Made by a program: the position numbers and the translations under genes. A DNA stretch of 64,000 nucleotides from Sphingomonas lenta (GTDB lineage: Bacteria > Pseudomonadota > Alphaproteobacteria > Sphingomonadales > Sphingomonadaceae), in the NCBI RefSeq assembly GCF_002288825.1, contig NZ_NSLI01000004.1, forward strand, positions 494,501 through 558,500, read 5' to 3'. The notes below the pieces were generated by a model. The model was not told the DNA's origin. It saw only the letters and a list, made by a program, of their open reading frames with translations, and ran no database searches. Position 1 is the first letter of the stretch, and the number at the start of each line of letters is the position of its first letter. Of this stretch, positions 56,238-64,000 are shown piece after piece.

Positions 56238-57584
56238 ATGCTGACCCCCGACCAGGCGCGCGACCGCGCCCAAGCCGTCGTCGCGGCCGCGATACGCGCC
56301 GGCGCCGACGCCGCCGACGCGGTGTTCGCCGCCGACGCCTCCACCGAGATCTCCGTGCGCCTGGGCCAACTCGAGGACGTCGGCCGCTCCGAGTCGGGCG
56401 AGCTGGGCCTGCGCGTCTTCGTCGGCTCTCGCTCGGCGAGCGTCGCCACCTCCGACCTGTCCGACGACGCCGTCGCCACGCTGGTCGAGCGCGCCGTCGC
56501 CATGGCGCGCGAGGCGCCGGAGGATAAGTGGGCCGGCCTCGCGCCGCCCGAACGCCTGCTCCACGGCGCCCCGCCGCTGCTCGACCTCGACGACCATGGC
56601 GACCCCGAGCCGCAGGCGTTGCGCGACCTGGCGCTCGCCGCCGAGGACGCCGCGCGCGCTGTGCCCGGCGTCACCAACTCGGAAGGCGGCGGCGCCTCCG
56701 CGTCACGCAGCGTATGGGCGCTGGCGACGAGCCACGGCTTCGCGGGCGCCTACGCCACCACCGGCTACGGCCTGTCCGCCAGCGTGCTCGCGGGCGAGGG
56801 CGGGAACATGCAGCGCGACTACGCGCACCACGCCGCGCGCCACGCGTCCAGGCTCGACGCGCCGGAGGAGATCGGCCGCCGCGCGGGCGAGCGCGCCGTC
56901 GCGCGGCTTAACCCCGGCAAGCTCCCCTCCGGCGAGATGCCCGTCGTGTTCGACCCGCGTGTCGGCTCCTCGCTCGTCGGCCACCTGATCGGCGCTATCT
57001 CCGGCCAGTCGATCGCGCGCAAGACGAGCTTCCTGCTCGACGCGCTAGGCTCCGAGGTGTTCGCGCCCGGCGTGACGATCCGCGACGACCCGCACCGCCC
57101 GCATGGGCTCCGCTCGCGCCCCTTCGACGGCGAGGGCCTGCCCGTCGGGCCCACCGCGATCGTGGAGGCGGGCGTGCTCGAGACCTGGCTGCTCGATTCC
57201 GCCTCCGCGCGTCAGCTCGGCCTGGAGCCGACGGGCCACGCCGCGCGCGGCGTCGGCGGCGCGCCGGGGGTCACGACGAGCAACCTCTACATGGAGCCGG
57301 GCCGCGTCCCCGTCTCGACGCTGATCGAGGACATCGCCGACGGCGTCTACGTCACCGAGCTGATCGGCCAGGGCGTCAACGGCGTCACCGGCGACTATAG
57401 CCGCGGCGCGGCCGGCTTCCGCATCGAGAACGGGCGGATCACCACGCCCGTCGCGGAGTTCACCATCGCGGACAACCTTAAGGATATGTACCGCCGGCTC
57501 ACCCCCGCCAACAATCTTGAGTTCCGCTACGGCACCAACGTGCCCACGATCCGCATCGACGGGATGACGGTTGCCGGGGGATAA
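56238..57584 (+). CDS. pmbA: TldD/PmbA-family metalloprotease
   Basis: 448 residues. TldD and PmbA (TldE) form a Zn protease that trims exposed peptides; PmbA is the non-catalytic partner. Signatures: VRLGQLEDVGRSESGELGLR then VFVGSRSASVATSDLSDDAV, ATSHGFAGAYATTGYGLSAS, PVVFDPRVGSSLVGHLIGAI then SGQSIARKTSFLLD, and GVYVTELIGQGVNGVTGDYS RGAAGFRIENG. The HEAIGH-type zinc motif of TldD is absent, which fits PmbA. No tldD occurs in the window. The C-terminus overlaps the start of the cysQ-like gene by 14 bp. Confidence 0.93.
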   Translation: MLTPDQARDRAQAVVAAAIRAGADAADAVFAADASTEISVRLGQLEDVGRSESGELGLRVFVGSRSASVATSDLSDDAVATLVERAVAMAREAPEDKWAGLAPPERLLHGAPPLLDLDDHGDPEPQALRDLALAAEDAARAVPGVTNSEGGGASASRSVWALATSHGFAGAYATTGYGLSASVLAGEGGNMQRDYAHHAARHASRLDAPEEIGRRAGERAVARLNPGKLPSGEMPVVFDPRVGSSLVGHLIGAISGQSIARKTSFLLDALGSEVFAPGVTIRDDPHRPHGLRSRPFDGEGLPVGPTAIVEAGVLETWLLDSASARQLGLEPTGHAARGVGGAPGVTTSNLYMEPGRVPVSTLIEDIADGVYVTELIGQGVNGVTGDYSRGAAGFRIENGRITTPVAEFTIADNLKDMYRRLTPANNLEFRYGTNVPTIRIDGMTVAGG

Positions 57585-58350
57585 GCTTCTCTCCGCCGTT
57601 GCCCAGGTCGCCGCCGAGGCCGGGCAGATGGCGCTCGCCCGCTGGCGCACCGACTTCCGCCGGTGGGAGAAGGAGCCGGGCAGCCCCGTGTGCGAGGTCG
57701 ATCTCGACGTCGACCGCATGCTCCGCGCGCGGCTCCTGGCGCTGATCCCCGATGCGGGCTGGCTGTCGGAGGAGACGGCGGACGACCCCGAGCGCCTAGC
57801 GCGTACTCAAGTTTGGGTCGTCGACCCGATCGACGGCACGCGCGATTACATCCGCGGGCGACCTGGCTGGTCGGTGTCGGTGGCGTTGGTCGAGCGGGGC
57901 CGCGTCACGCTCGCTGCGCTCGACGCCCCCGCCCGGCGCGAGCTCTGGACCGCGCGCGCGGGCAGGGGGGCGACGCGCAACGGCGTGAAGCTCTCCGCGA
58001 GCACGCGGGCCGAGCTGCCCGGCGCGCGCGTCCCCACCGACGCGCTCCCCAAGGCCGACCGCGACCTGACGCCGGTGTTCAAGCCCAACTCGATCGCGCT
58101 CCGCATGGCGATGGTCGCCGCCGACGAGGCCGACATGGTCGCCACCATCCGCTGGGGCAACGAGTGGGACATCGCGGCGGCCGCGCTCATCGCCGAGGAG
58201 GCGGGCGCGGCCGTGTCGGACGCGTGCGGCAAGCCGTTGCTGTTCAACAAGCCGGACCCGCAGGCGTTCGGCATGCTGGTCGCCGCGCCCGGTATCCACG
58301 CCGCCGCGCTCGACCGCCTTTCGCCTCGGGCGGCGACGCTGCTGGCATAG
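57571..58350 (+). CDS. Inositol-monophosphatase-family phosphatase (CysQ-like)
   Basis: 259 residues. Mg2+-dependent phosphatase of the IMPase/CysQ/HisN group. Motifs: WLSEETADD (metal Glu), WVVDPIDGTRDYIRGRPGWS (DPxDGT) and NEWDIAAAALIAEEAGAAVS (WDxAA). The loss of the longer CysQ insert leaves the substrate open: 3'-phosphoadenosine 5'-phosphate, inositol phosphate or histidinol phosphate are options; gene context with pmbA is common for the 3'(2'),5'-bisphosphate nucleotidase annotation. The start is a TTG at 57571 inside the pmbA C-terminus (14-bp overlap). The two are likely co-translated. Confidence 0.9.
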   Translation: MPGDKLLSAVAQVAAEAGQMALARWRTDFRRWEKEPGSPVCEVDLDVDRMLRARLLALIPDAGWLSEETADDPERLARTQVWVVDPIDGTRDYIRGRPGWSVSVALVERGRVTLAALDAPARRELWTARAGRGATRNGVKLSASTRAELPGARVPTDALPKADRDLTPVFKPNSIALRMAMVAADEADMVATIRWGNEWDIAAAALIAEEAGAAVSDACGKPLLFNKPDPQAFGMLVAAPGIHAAALDRLSPRAATLLA

Positions 58351-58432
58351 CTTGGCCGGCCGCGCGGCCTGGTGTATGGCCGCCCTATAAGAACGGATCG
58401 GTATGCGGGTCGCTCTTCCAAGGAGAGCCGCA

Positions 58433-60313
58433 ATGCCCACCATCCCCTATCGTCCCGAGTTCATCGCCAACGGCGGCGCGTTCGGAAGGGAGGTCGCCGT
58501 CGCGAGCGACGTCGACCGCTTCATGCTCGTCTGGGAAGGGCCGAACGCCCCGCCGCCGCCCGACCGCGACTATGACAGCGATTACAACGAGCTCCTGGGC
58601 CGCATCTTTCAGGTGGAGCAGGCAGCCACCGGCGTGTTCCAGGTCAACACGGTGGAGGACGACCCGCAGTTCGACCCGGAGATCGTCCGCTACGGCGACG
58701 GCTCCTACCTCGTCGCGTACAGCAGCGGCGTCGAGGACTCGCTGGAAGGCACCTTCATCGCGACCCAGCGCGTCGGCGTCGACGGCGCGAAGCTGGGACC
58801 GGAGGTCTATTCGCCCAACTACAGCTACTACCACCGCGAGCCGGACGCGGCGGTGCTGTCCGACGGGCGCTCCGTGGTCGTCTCCACCGAGGAGTTCGAC
58901 GTCGAGGCGTTGATCTACAACGCGGCCGGTGCGGTCGTCGCCGATTACGCGCTCGGCTTCAACGTGTCGGGAGCGGCCGCCGTCGCCCGCCACCCCGTGC
59001 TCGCCGACCGCGTGATCGTGTTCTGGCAAGGCTATGCGGTCGAGGAGCCGGGCGACGACGACGTGCGCGGCCTCTACTGGCAGGAGCTGGACGTGGACGA
59101 CGGGACGCGGGGACCCGCCCAACTCATCCAGGCGCTGCCCGACAATTTCGACGCGGACCCGTCCGCCGTCACCATGCGGATCGGCGACCGCATCAACCTC
59201 GCCTATGCGGCGCCAGACGGCGGCGGCCGCGACGTCAAGCTCTACAGCCTGCCCTTCGACGGGGTCTCGACGCCCTATGCGATCACCGTCAACGAGGCGA
59301 CGGCCGGGGACCAAGTTCGGCCCGCGATCGACGATCTCGACGGCGAGCGCGTCATCGTCGCCTGGGAGGACCGCCAAGCGGGTGCGGACGACGCGTCGGG
59401 TTCGTCGATCAGGGCGAGGCTGGTCGACACGGTCGCGGGCGCGGCGGACGGCCCCGCCTTCCTCGTCAACCAGGTCACGGCGGGCGACCAGCGCGGCCCG
59501 TCGGTCGCGCAGGTGGACGAGGGCATCTTCGTCGTGGCCTGGACTGACGGCGACGGCGTCAAGGCGAGGCTGTTCGACGCGGACGGCGATTACTTCCTGC
59601 CCGCGCTCACCTCCACGCTCGTCACCCGGCTGGAGACCCAGGACGGCTCCGACTCGCTCGACCAGCGCCTCCGCGGCTTCGACGCGCCGCAGAGCTATTT
59701 CTTCGAGATCGGCGCGGAGACGGGCGACGACGTCGTCACCGATTTCGCCCGCGACGACGTGCTGGTGACGGACGCGCCGCTGTTCGACGGCAATGGCGAC
59801 GGGATCATCACCTTCTCCGGCGGGCGGCTGCGGCTCGACGGTCGGACGGCGGGCGGCGACACGGTGCGGCTCGACGGGCTGGACGGCTCCGCGCTGCGCT
59901 ATGTCGGCCGGGACGAGGGGCTGTCGGTCTACGCCACCGCCTCCGTACGGCCGGCGGGGGCGACCGAGGTGCTGCTCGGCTCGACGGGCGCGGCGGGGAC
60001 CAGGGGCGCGGACCTGTTCTTCTACGACGCGGCGCTGTGCCTGCCCTCCGGCCGATCCTATGCGATCACCGGCTTCGGCGCGGCCGACGTGTTCGTGACC
60101 ACGGTCGCGATCGCCGACAACGACGGCGACGGCCGGATCGGCTTCGGGTCGGATCGCCGCGTCGAGGTCGACGGCTCGGACTTCGCCGTGACGCGGAGCG
60201 ACGGGCGGCGGGTCACCGCCTTCGAGTTCGACGGCGCGGTGATGCGCGACGGCACTACCTACTACGTCTATAGCCTGATCGGCAGCGCCGTGGGCGTGGA
60301 CGCGCTGGGATAA
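58433..60313 (+). CDS. Large repetitive beta protein with Ca2+-loop motifs, probably exported
   Basis: 626 residues. The N-terminal about 400 residues look like beta-propeller blades (FQVNTVEDDPQFDPEIVRYG, DGSYLVAYSS, DGRSVVVSTEEFD, GERVIVAWEDRQAGADDASG, DEGIFVVAWTDGDGVKARLF, with 'NEATAGDQVRPA' and 'NQVTAGDQRGPS' repeats). The C-terminal third has RTX-neighbour features (YFFEIGAETGDDVVTDFARD) and two EF-hand or dockerin-type loops (DGNGDGIITF at 452, DNDGDGRIGF at 562). No signal peptide is present, which with such a C-terminus suggests type I secretion; no T1SS genes are in the window. The ATG at 58433 follows AAGGAG. Function unknown. Confidence 0.8.
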   Translation: MPTIPYRPEFIANGGAFGREVAVASDVDRFMLVWEGPNAPPPPDRDYDSDYNELLGRIFQVEQAATGVFQVNTVEDDPQFDPEIVRYGDGSYLVAYSSGVEDSLEGTFIATQRVGVDGAKLGPEVYSPNYSYYHREPDAAVLSDGRSVVVSTEEFDVEALIYNAAGAVVADYALGFNVSGAAAVARHPVLADRVIVFWQGYAVEEPGDDDVRGLYWQELDVDDGTRGPAQLIQALPDNFDADPSAVTMRIGDRINLAYAAPDGGGRDVKLYSLPFDGVSTPYAITVNEATAGDQVRPAIDDLDGERVIVAWEDRQAGADDASGSSIRARLVDTVAGAADGPAFLVNQVTAGDQRGPSVAQVDEGIFVVAWTDGDGVKARLFDADGDYFLPALTSTLVTRLETQDGSDSLDQRLRGFDAPQSYFFEIGAETGDDVVTDFARDDVLVTDAPLFDGNGDGIITFSGGRLRLDGRTAGGDTVRLDGLDGSALRYVGRDEGLSVYATASVRPAGATEVLLGSTGAAGTRGADLFFYDAALCLPSGRSYAITGFGAADVFVTTVAIADNDGDGRIGFGSDRRVEVDGSDFAVTRSDGRRVTAFEFDGAVMRDGTTYYVYSLIGSAVGVDALG

Positions 60314-60325
60314 GGGCTCGCACGG

Positions 60326-60577
60326 TCACCGCAGGTACGCCGGCAACGCCACGCCGGTCGCGAGCAGCGCGAGAACCGCCAGCACGATGAGTACGAGCAC
60401 CGTCGCCATCAGGCAGCTGCCCGTGTGGTTGTCGATGCGCGACACGCTCCAGAGCAGCCAGGCGATCGCCAGGAGCGTCGCGACCCGCACGCTCCACGTC
60501 CGGTCGGCGGGCCACAGCAGGACGGGTGCGAGCATCGAGACGGCGGCGGCCAGCACCAGCCGCCACCGGGTGCTCAG
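60326..60577 (-). CDS. 83-residue membrane protein of the telA operon
   Basis: About 83 residues with two hydrophobic helices: LVLAAAVSMLAPVLLWP (near residue 10) and, after DRTWSVRVATLLAIAWLLWS and a polar VSRIDNHTGSC loop, LMATVLVLIVLAVLALLATG. The best start is the CTG at 60575-60577 overlapping the TGA of the XpaC-like gene as CTGA, with GGGG upstream, giving L/M-STRWRLVLAAAV. A GTG at 60556 seven codons later is the alternative and gives 76 residues. It is inner-membrane, of unknown function. Position suggests a role with TelA/XpaC. Confidence 0.6.
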   Translation of the reverse strand: MSTRWRLVLAAAVSMLAPVLLWPADRTWSVRVATLLAIAWLLWSVSRIDNHTGSCLMATVLVLIVLAVLALLATGVALPAYLR

Positions 60578-61287
60578 CCCTGATCCCCGTCGCGGTACTT
60601 CATCTCCAGGTAGCGCCCGCGCGTCTGGAGCGAGTCGAGATTGCCCTGCGCCAACCGCTCGGTCATCATCGCGATCTCCTGGTCGATGAGCTTGAGCCCG
60701 TCGACCAGCTGCGCGTCGGGCGTCCGCCCGTTCCTCACCTGCGCGCGCAACGGCGGCGGGACCTTCTGATAGTCGCCCACGAACGCCGGCAGCTGCTCGC
60801 CGATAAGTCGCCGGAGCTCATACGCCGCCTCGCCGTCGTTGGGCACGTTGGCGAGCTGCGGCGACAACGTCTCCAGCCGGACGCCGATCTGATCCACCAG
60901 CGTCCGCGCAGGGGGAGGCAGGGCGGGGCGCTGCCGCTCCAGCCAGCGCTCGGTCTGCGCAGGCAGCGCGCGCACGTCCACCGCACGCAGCTTCTCCTCC
61001 GTCACGACGCGCTCGGCCGGCGCCAGCATGATGCCGATCGTCACCGCCGCCATCAGCAGCATCACCGCCAGCCCGCCGAACAGTCCCAGCGGCACGAAGA
61101 ACCCCGCCACCATCGCCGCCAGCAGGATCAGCGCGTTGGCGACCAGGATGCGCACCAGCTTGCGCCCCGCCGACCTCGCCTTCCTGCGCACGCGCTTGCC
61201 CGTGCCGGCGTAATCGGCGGAGATGCGCGCCATCACCTCGCGCGCGCGTTCGATCTGCGCGTCGACGTCGGAATAATCGCGCGCCAT
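60574..61287 (-). CDS. XpaC-like membrane protein (5-bromo-4-chloroindolyl-phosphate-hydrolysis family)
   Basis: 237 residues. The N-terminal part is soluble and basic (AGTGKRVRRKARSAGRKLVR), then two transmembrane helices (ILVANALILLAAMVAGFFV and PLGLFGGLAVMLLMAAVTIG), then a helical coiled domain (PPARTLVDQIGVRLETLSPQ, GEAAYELRRLIGEQLPAFVG, LIDQEIAMMTERLAQGNLDS). XpaC-like proteins travel with TelA. The ATG at 61285-61287 overlaps the telA TGA by 1 bp (TGATG). The frame stays open into telA but without homology. Its TGA overlaps a CTG start of the next gene. Function within the family is unclear. Confidence 0.85.
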   Translation of the reverse strand: MARDYSDVDAQIERAREVMARISADYAGTGKRVRRKARSAGRKLVRILVANALILLAAMVAGFFVPLGLFGGLAVMLLMAAVTIGIMLAPAERVVTEEKLRAVDVRALPAQTERWLERQRPALPPPARTLVDQIGVRLETLSPQLANVPNDGEAAYELRRLIGEQLPAFVGDYQKVPPPLRAQVRNGRTPDAQLVDGLKLIDQEIAMMTERLAQGNLDSLQTRGRYLEMKYRDGDQG

Positions 61288-62507
61288 CACACCGCCTCTA
61301 GCCGGTACTGGCTGGCGTTCGGCCCGGTGATCTGGCCGGCGCCCTGCGCCGCACCCTCGGCCCGCGCGATATAGCCCTTCGACTTCTCGACCTCCTGGCC
61401 CAGCGCGTTGACCGTGGTCTTCATCGAGTCGAGCGCCTTCAGCTTGAACGTGTCGATCGCGTCCATCGTGTCGTAGATGTTCTGGAACGCGCGCTGCAGC
61501 GTCTCCAGCGGGATCGTCGCCGACGCCGCCTGCTCGTGGATGCGCGCGGTGTTGGAGCGGAGCAGCTTGCCCGTCGAGTCGATGATGTTGGCGGTGGTGG
61601 TGTTGAGCTGCGTGATCTGCTCCAGCACCAGCTTCTGGTTGGTTAGCGCCTGCGCCACCGTGACCGCGGTGCGGAGCGCCGAGACGGTGGTGGTCGACGC
61701 GCGGTCGACGCCCTTCACCAGCTCGACGTTGTTCTTCTTGACGAGGTCGAGCGCGAGATAGCCCTGCACCGTCACCGCCATCTGCGTGAGCAGGTCCTGC
61801 GTGCGCTGGCGGGTGTAGAAGAGCGCCGTCTCGCGGATCGCCTTGGCCTTGGCGGGGTCGGTATGGTCGAGCTCGGCCGCCTTTTCCTCCAGCTTGGCGT
61901 CCATCGTCTTGGACAGGTGGATCATCTGCTCCAGCCGGCCCATCGCCGCCCACAGGTTCGCGCGCTCGGTGTCGATCGCGGCATTGTCCATCAGGAGCTC
62001 GTCCTTGCCGCTGCTAAGCGACTTCAGAATCGAGGCGATGTGCGTCTGCGACGATTTGTAGCTGTCGAAATAGTCGCGCATCTTGTTGCCGAAGGGCAGG
62101 ATGCCGAACAGCTTCTTCGGAGCCGTTAGGCTGCCGCGCTTGCCGGGGTCGAGGTCCTCGATGACGCGGCGCAGCTGCGCCAGGTCCGCGCCGACGCCCG
62201 TGTCCTTGTCCATCGCGCGGATGGGGCGGTCGAGGAAGCGGTTGGACTGGCCCGCCGCGTCCCGGATCTCCTTCTGGCCCATCGCGGTGATCGCGTCGAC
62301 GCGACGCCCGAACTCGGGGCTGTTCACGTCCTGCGCTACGAGGTCGGCCACGAACCCGTCGACCCGCTCGTCCAGCTTCGACTTGGTGCCTGCGTCGACG
62401 GGCACCAGCCCCGCAGCGCGCTCGGGCGAGACCGCCGGCACCGGATCAGGCGGCGTCAGCTTCAGCTCGGCCGGCGTCTCGGTCAGCGTGTCGGTCGCGG
62501 TCGCCAT
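61287..62507 (-). CDS. telA: Toxic-anion resistance protein, TelA/KlaA family
   Basis: 406 residues, cytoplasmic helical protein of the TelA family (tellurite resistance in plasmids; stress/membrane role in chromosomes). Family stretches: KLFGILPFGNKMRDYFDSYK then SSQTHIASILKSLSSGKDEL LMDNAAIDTERANLW, RTQDLLTQMAVTVQGYLALD LVKKNNVELVKGVDRA and STTTVSALRTAVTVAQALTN QKLVLEQITQLNTTT. It is the first gene of telA-XpaC-83aa. The tellurite function is not certain here, as the family is wider than resistance. It starts with ATG at 62507. Confidence 0.94.
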   Translation of the reverse strand: MATATDTLTETPAELKLTPPDPVPAVSPERAAGLVPVDAGTKSKLDERVDGFVADLVAQDVNSPEFGRRVDAITAMGQKEIRDAAGQSNRFLDRPIRAMDKDTGVGADLAQLRRVIEDLDPGKRGSLTAPKKLFGILPFGNKMRDYFDSYKSSQTHIASILKSLSSGKDELLMDNAAIDTERANLWAAMGRLEQMIHLSKTMDAKLEEKAAELDHTDPAKAKAIRETALFYTRQRTQDLLTQMAVTVQGYLALDLVKKNNVELVKGVDRASTTTVSALRTAVTVAQALTNQKLVLEQITQLNTTTANIIDSTGKLLRSNTARIHEQAASATIPLETLQRAFQNIYDTMDAIDTFKLKALDSMKTTVNALGQEVEKSKGYIARAEGAAQGAGQITGPNASQYRLEAV

Positions 62508-62594
62508 GTCTTCACTCCGTCAGGGACGGTAATGACTCTGACGGCGAACCGGCTCGGCTTCAAGTGTATTGTTAGGGCAATACAGGCCCGGAGC

Positions 62595-62810
62595 TCACGC
62601 CGGCAGCACGGGCTCCGGCGCGTAGCCGAACTGGTACATCACCACCCACACGGCGAGCAGCGCCGCCAGCGTCGCCGAGGCGGAGAACGCCACCTGGCCC
62701 GCCATCATGATCGCCGCCCCGTGCGGGCGGTCCTCGCGCCGGTTGCGGCTCGCGCTGGTCAGCACGAACATGACCACAACCGCATAGACCATCATCAGAA
62801 AATTCAGCAT
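62595..62810 (-). CDS. 71-residue two-span membrane protein
   Basis: MLNFLMMVYAVVVMFVLTSA is the first helix, a positively charged loop (SRNRREDRPHG) follows, then AAIMMAGQVAFSASATLAAL LAVWVVMYQFGYA. Two membrane spans with the loop probably cytoplasmic. The ATG at 62808-62810 has GGGGA upstream. It is 88 bp upstream of telA and on the same strand, and may be its first cistron. It is divergent from the potassium-channel gene. No family is recognised. Confidence 0.65.
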   Translation of the reverse strand: MLNFLMMVYAVVVMFVLTSASRNRREDRPHGAAIMMAGQVAFSASATLAALLAVWVVMYQFGYAPEPVLPA

Positions 62811-62912
62811 CGCGTCCCCGCTTCCCCGGGGACCAGTCTAATGCCCAAAGGTTAACGGATAGGCAATCGCGCTCCGGAACGCGGGCGGCGGAAAGCGCGT
62901 TCGGCGCGACGG

Positions 62913-63956
62913 ATGGCGGGAACCATTGATCCGACACCGCGCAGGGAACGCGTCTGGACGCTGCGGCGGCGCAGCCGCACGCCCGCCTGGATCTCGCTGC
63001 TGTTGCGCATCGCGCTCGTGCTGCTGCTCGTCGGCATCGCCTTGGGCGGTCACTGGTTCGACCGCGAGGGCCTGCGCGACAATGTGGACGGCGAGATCAG
63101 CTTCATCGACGTGATCTACTTCACCGCGATCACCGTCACCACGGTGGGTTATGGCGACATCACCCCCGTCACCGACCAGGCGCGGCTGTTCGACACGTTC
63201 GTGGTCACGCCCATCCGGCTGTTCATCTGGCTCATCTTCCTAGGGTCGGCGTACAGCTTCCTCATCACGCGCGTGTGGGACAGGTGGAAGATGCGGATGA
63301 TCGAACGGACGCTCAACGACCACGTCGTCGTGGTCGGCCACGGCAAGAGCGGGTCGGAGGCGGTGGGCGAGCTCGTCCGCCGCGGCACCGACCCGCGCGG
63401 GATCGTCGTGGTCGACTGCATGGCGTCCGCGCTCGCGGAGGCGGAGGCGTGCGGCGCCAACGTCGTCGAGGGCGACGGCACGCGCGACGTGGTGCTGCAG
63501 GCCGCGCACGTTGATCGCGCCAAGGCGGTGGTCGTCTGCACCGGCCGCGACGACACCTCCATCCTGGTCGTGCTCACCACCCGCCGCCTAGCCCCGCGCG
63601 TGCCGATCAGCGTCGTGGTGAAGTCCTACGACAACGAGGCGATCGCGCGCCAGGCGGGGGCGGGCACCGTCATCAACCCCGCGAGCTTCGCCGGCCTGCT
63701 CCTCGCCGGCTCCACCTATGGCGAGCACATCGCCGACTATGTCGCCGACCTGGCCGCCTGCGAGGGCGAGGTGCGCCTCCACCAGCGCCCCGTGCTGCCG
63801 AACGAGGTCGGCCACGCGCTCCACGACGTGACGCCCGGCCTGGGTCTGCGCGTGCACCGCGGCGATCGGTCCTACGGCTTCTGGACGCCCGAGGCGAAGC
63901 GGCTGGAGGAGGGCGACATACTCGTGGAGATCGTTCCGACCGGTCAGGCCGCCTGA
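62913..63956 (+). CDS. Potassium-channel-like protein with RCK (TrkA-N) domain
   Basis: 347 residues. A two-TM pore unit: WISLLLRIALVLLLVGIALG, pore loop FIDVIYFTAITVTTVGYGDI (selectivity filter TVGYGD), then RLFIWLIFLGSAYSFLITRV. The RCK/TrkA-N domain starts VVVVGHGKSGSEAVGELVRR (GxGxxG-like) and continues to DDTSILVVLTTRRLAPRVPI and the TrkA-C-like end (GLRVHRGDRSYGFWTPEAKR). It should form a tetrameric, ligand- or nucleotide-gated K+ channel in the inner membrane. A basic N-terminal tail (TPRRERVWTLRRRSRT) precedes TM1. The C-terminus overlaps the end of a possible convergent gene. Confidence 0.93.
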   Translation: MAGTIDPTPRRERVWTLRRRSRTPAWISLLLRIALVLLLVGIALGGHWFDREGLRDNVDGEISFIDVIYFTAITVTTVGYGDITPVTDQARLFDTFVVTPIRLFIWLIFLGSAYSFLITRVWDRWKMRMIERTLNDHVVVVGHGKSGSEAVGELVRRGTDPRGIVVVDCMASALAEAEACGANVVEGDGTRDVVLQAAHVDRAKAVVVCTGRDDTSILVVLTTRRLAPRVPISVVVKSYDNEAIARQAGAGTVINPASFAGLLLAGSTYGEHIADYVADLAACEGEVRLHQRPVLPNEVGHALHDVTPGLGLRVHRGDRSYGFWTPEAKRLEEGDILVEIVPTGQAA

Positions 63957-64000
63957 GGCTGCGCGGACGTGTCCTCCTTCTCGTCGTCCGCCGCCTCCTC
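63944..64000 (-). CDS. C-terminal end of a possible gene (acidic tail), window edge
   Basis: From the window edge the minus strand is open as EEAADDEKEDTSAQPQAA and stops with TGA at 63944-63946. The tail is acidic and Ala-rich, like flexible C-termini of soluble proteins. The stop falls within the last codons of the channel gene (13-bp overlap). Only 18 codons are visible, so it may be chance; neighbouring sequence is needed. Confidence 0.3.
   Translation of the reverse strand, partial: EEAADDEKEDTSAQPQAA

Noticed and set aside
61288..61953. Extension of the XpaC-like gene into telA
   Set aside because: Out-of-frame reading of telA; the TGATG overlap defines a normal start.

Overview
The window is high-GC, densely coded bacterial chromosome. 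Gene content, small secreted families, TonB-receptor style, and the abundance of intergenic hairpin repeats suggest an alphaproteobacterium of the Sphingomonadales (Sphingomonas-like). This is an inference from gene families and not a database match. No rRNA, CRISPR array, prophage or intact insertion sequence was seen. Two tRNA genes are present (Tyr-GTA and Gly-TCC).

Layout. 0-6 kb: the start of a lipoprotein gene, an unrecognised helical 462-residue protein, a small secreted protein divergent from an HxlR regulator (with a near-perfect 26-bp palindrome between them), a thioesterase, a 35-residue membrane peptide, an AlaC-type aminotransferase and a double-domain aspartic protease. 6-10 kb: polyhydroxyalkanoate locus (HTH protein, phaC, phasin with dyad operator and structured 3' end, clpS). 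10-19 kb: Crp/Fnr regulator, murA, a flavoprotein and a PLP transsulfuration enzyme joined by a CTGA overlap, pgeF, GNAT, MidA-like methyltransferase and lgt. 19-27.5 kb: acyl-CoA ligase, TonB receptor, and a TetR / quinone oxidoreductase / GMC oxidoreductase operon. 27.5-40 kb: a tightly coupled glycogen operon in the order glgP-glgB-glgC-glgA-pgm-glgX-dctA. 40-45 kb: mntH, DUF2147, AlkA-type glycosylase, ferredoxin, DUF5694, rlmB. 45-50.5 kb: tRNA-Tyr, HIRAN protein, an SRPBCC / Zn-ADH / SDR stress-type cassette, tRNA-Gly, ABC exporter. 50.5-64 kb: ICMT-like methyltransferase, gshA, rsmE with a newly seen 56-residue membrane gene, second DUF2147, ubiA, pmbA, cysQ-like phosphatase, a 626-residue propeller-like protein with calcium-loop motifs, a TelA/XpaC/small-membrane-protein operon and a potassium channel.

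The most unusual signal is small mobile palindromic DNA. One family (four copies) looks like a TA-flanked MITE. A copy at 30503-30648 sits inside glgX: it adds exactly 144 bp (48 codons) at a CTAG target and keeps the reading frame, so GlgX carries a repeat-encoded N-terminal insert. A second, much smaller palindrome occurs twice: once nested inside another repeat, and once in frame behind the signal peptide of a DUF2147 protein. Three further hairpin-repeat families lie between genes. Other recurring oddities are two apparent CTG starts overlapping TGA stops (CTGA), and three convergent gene pairs whose stop codons share one CTAG.
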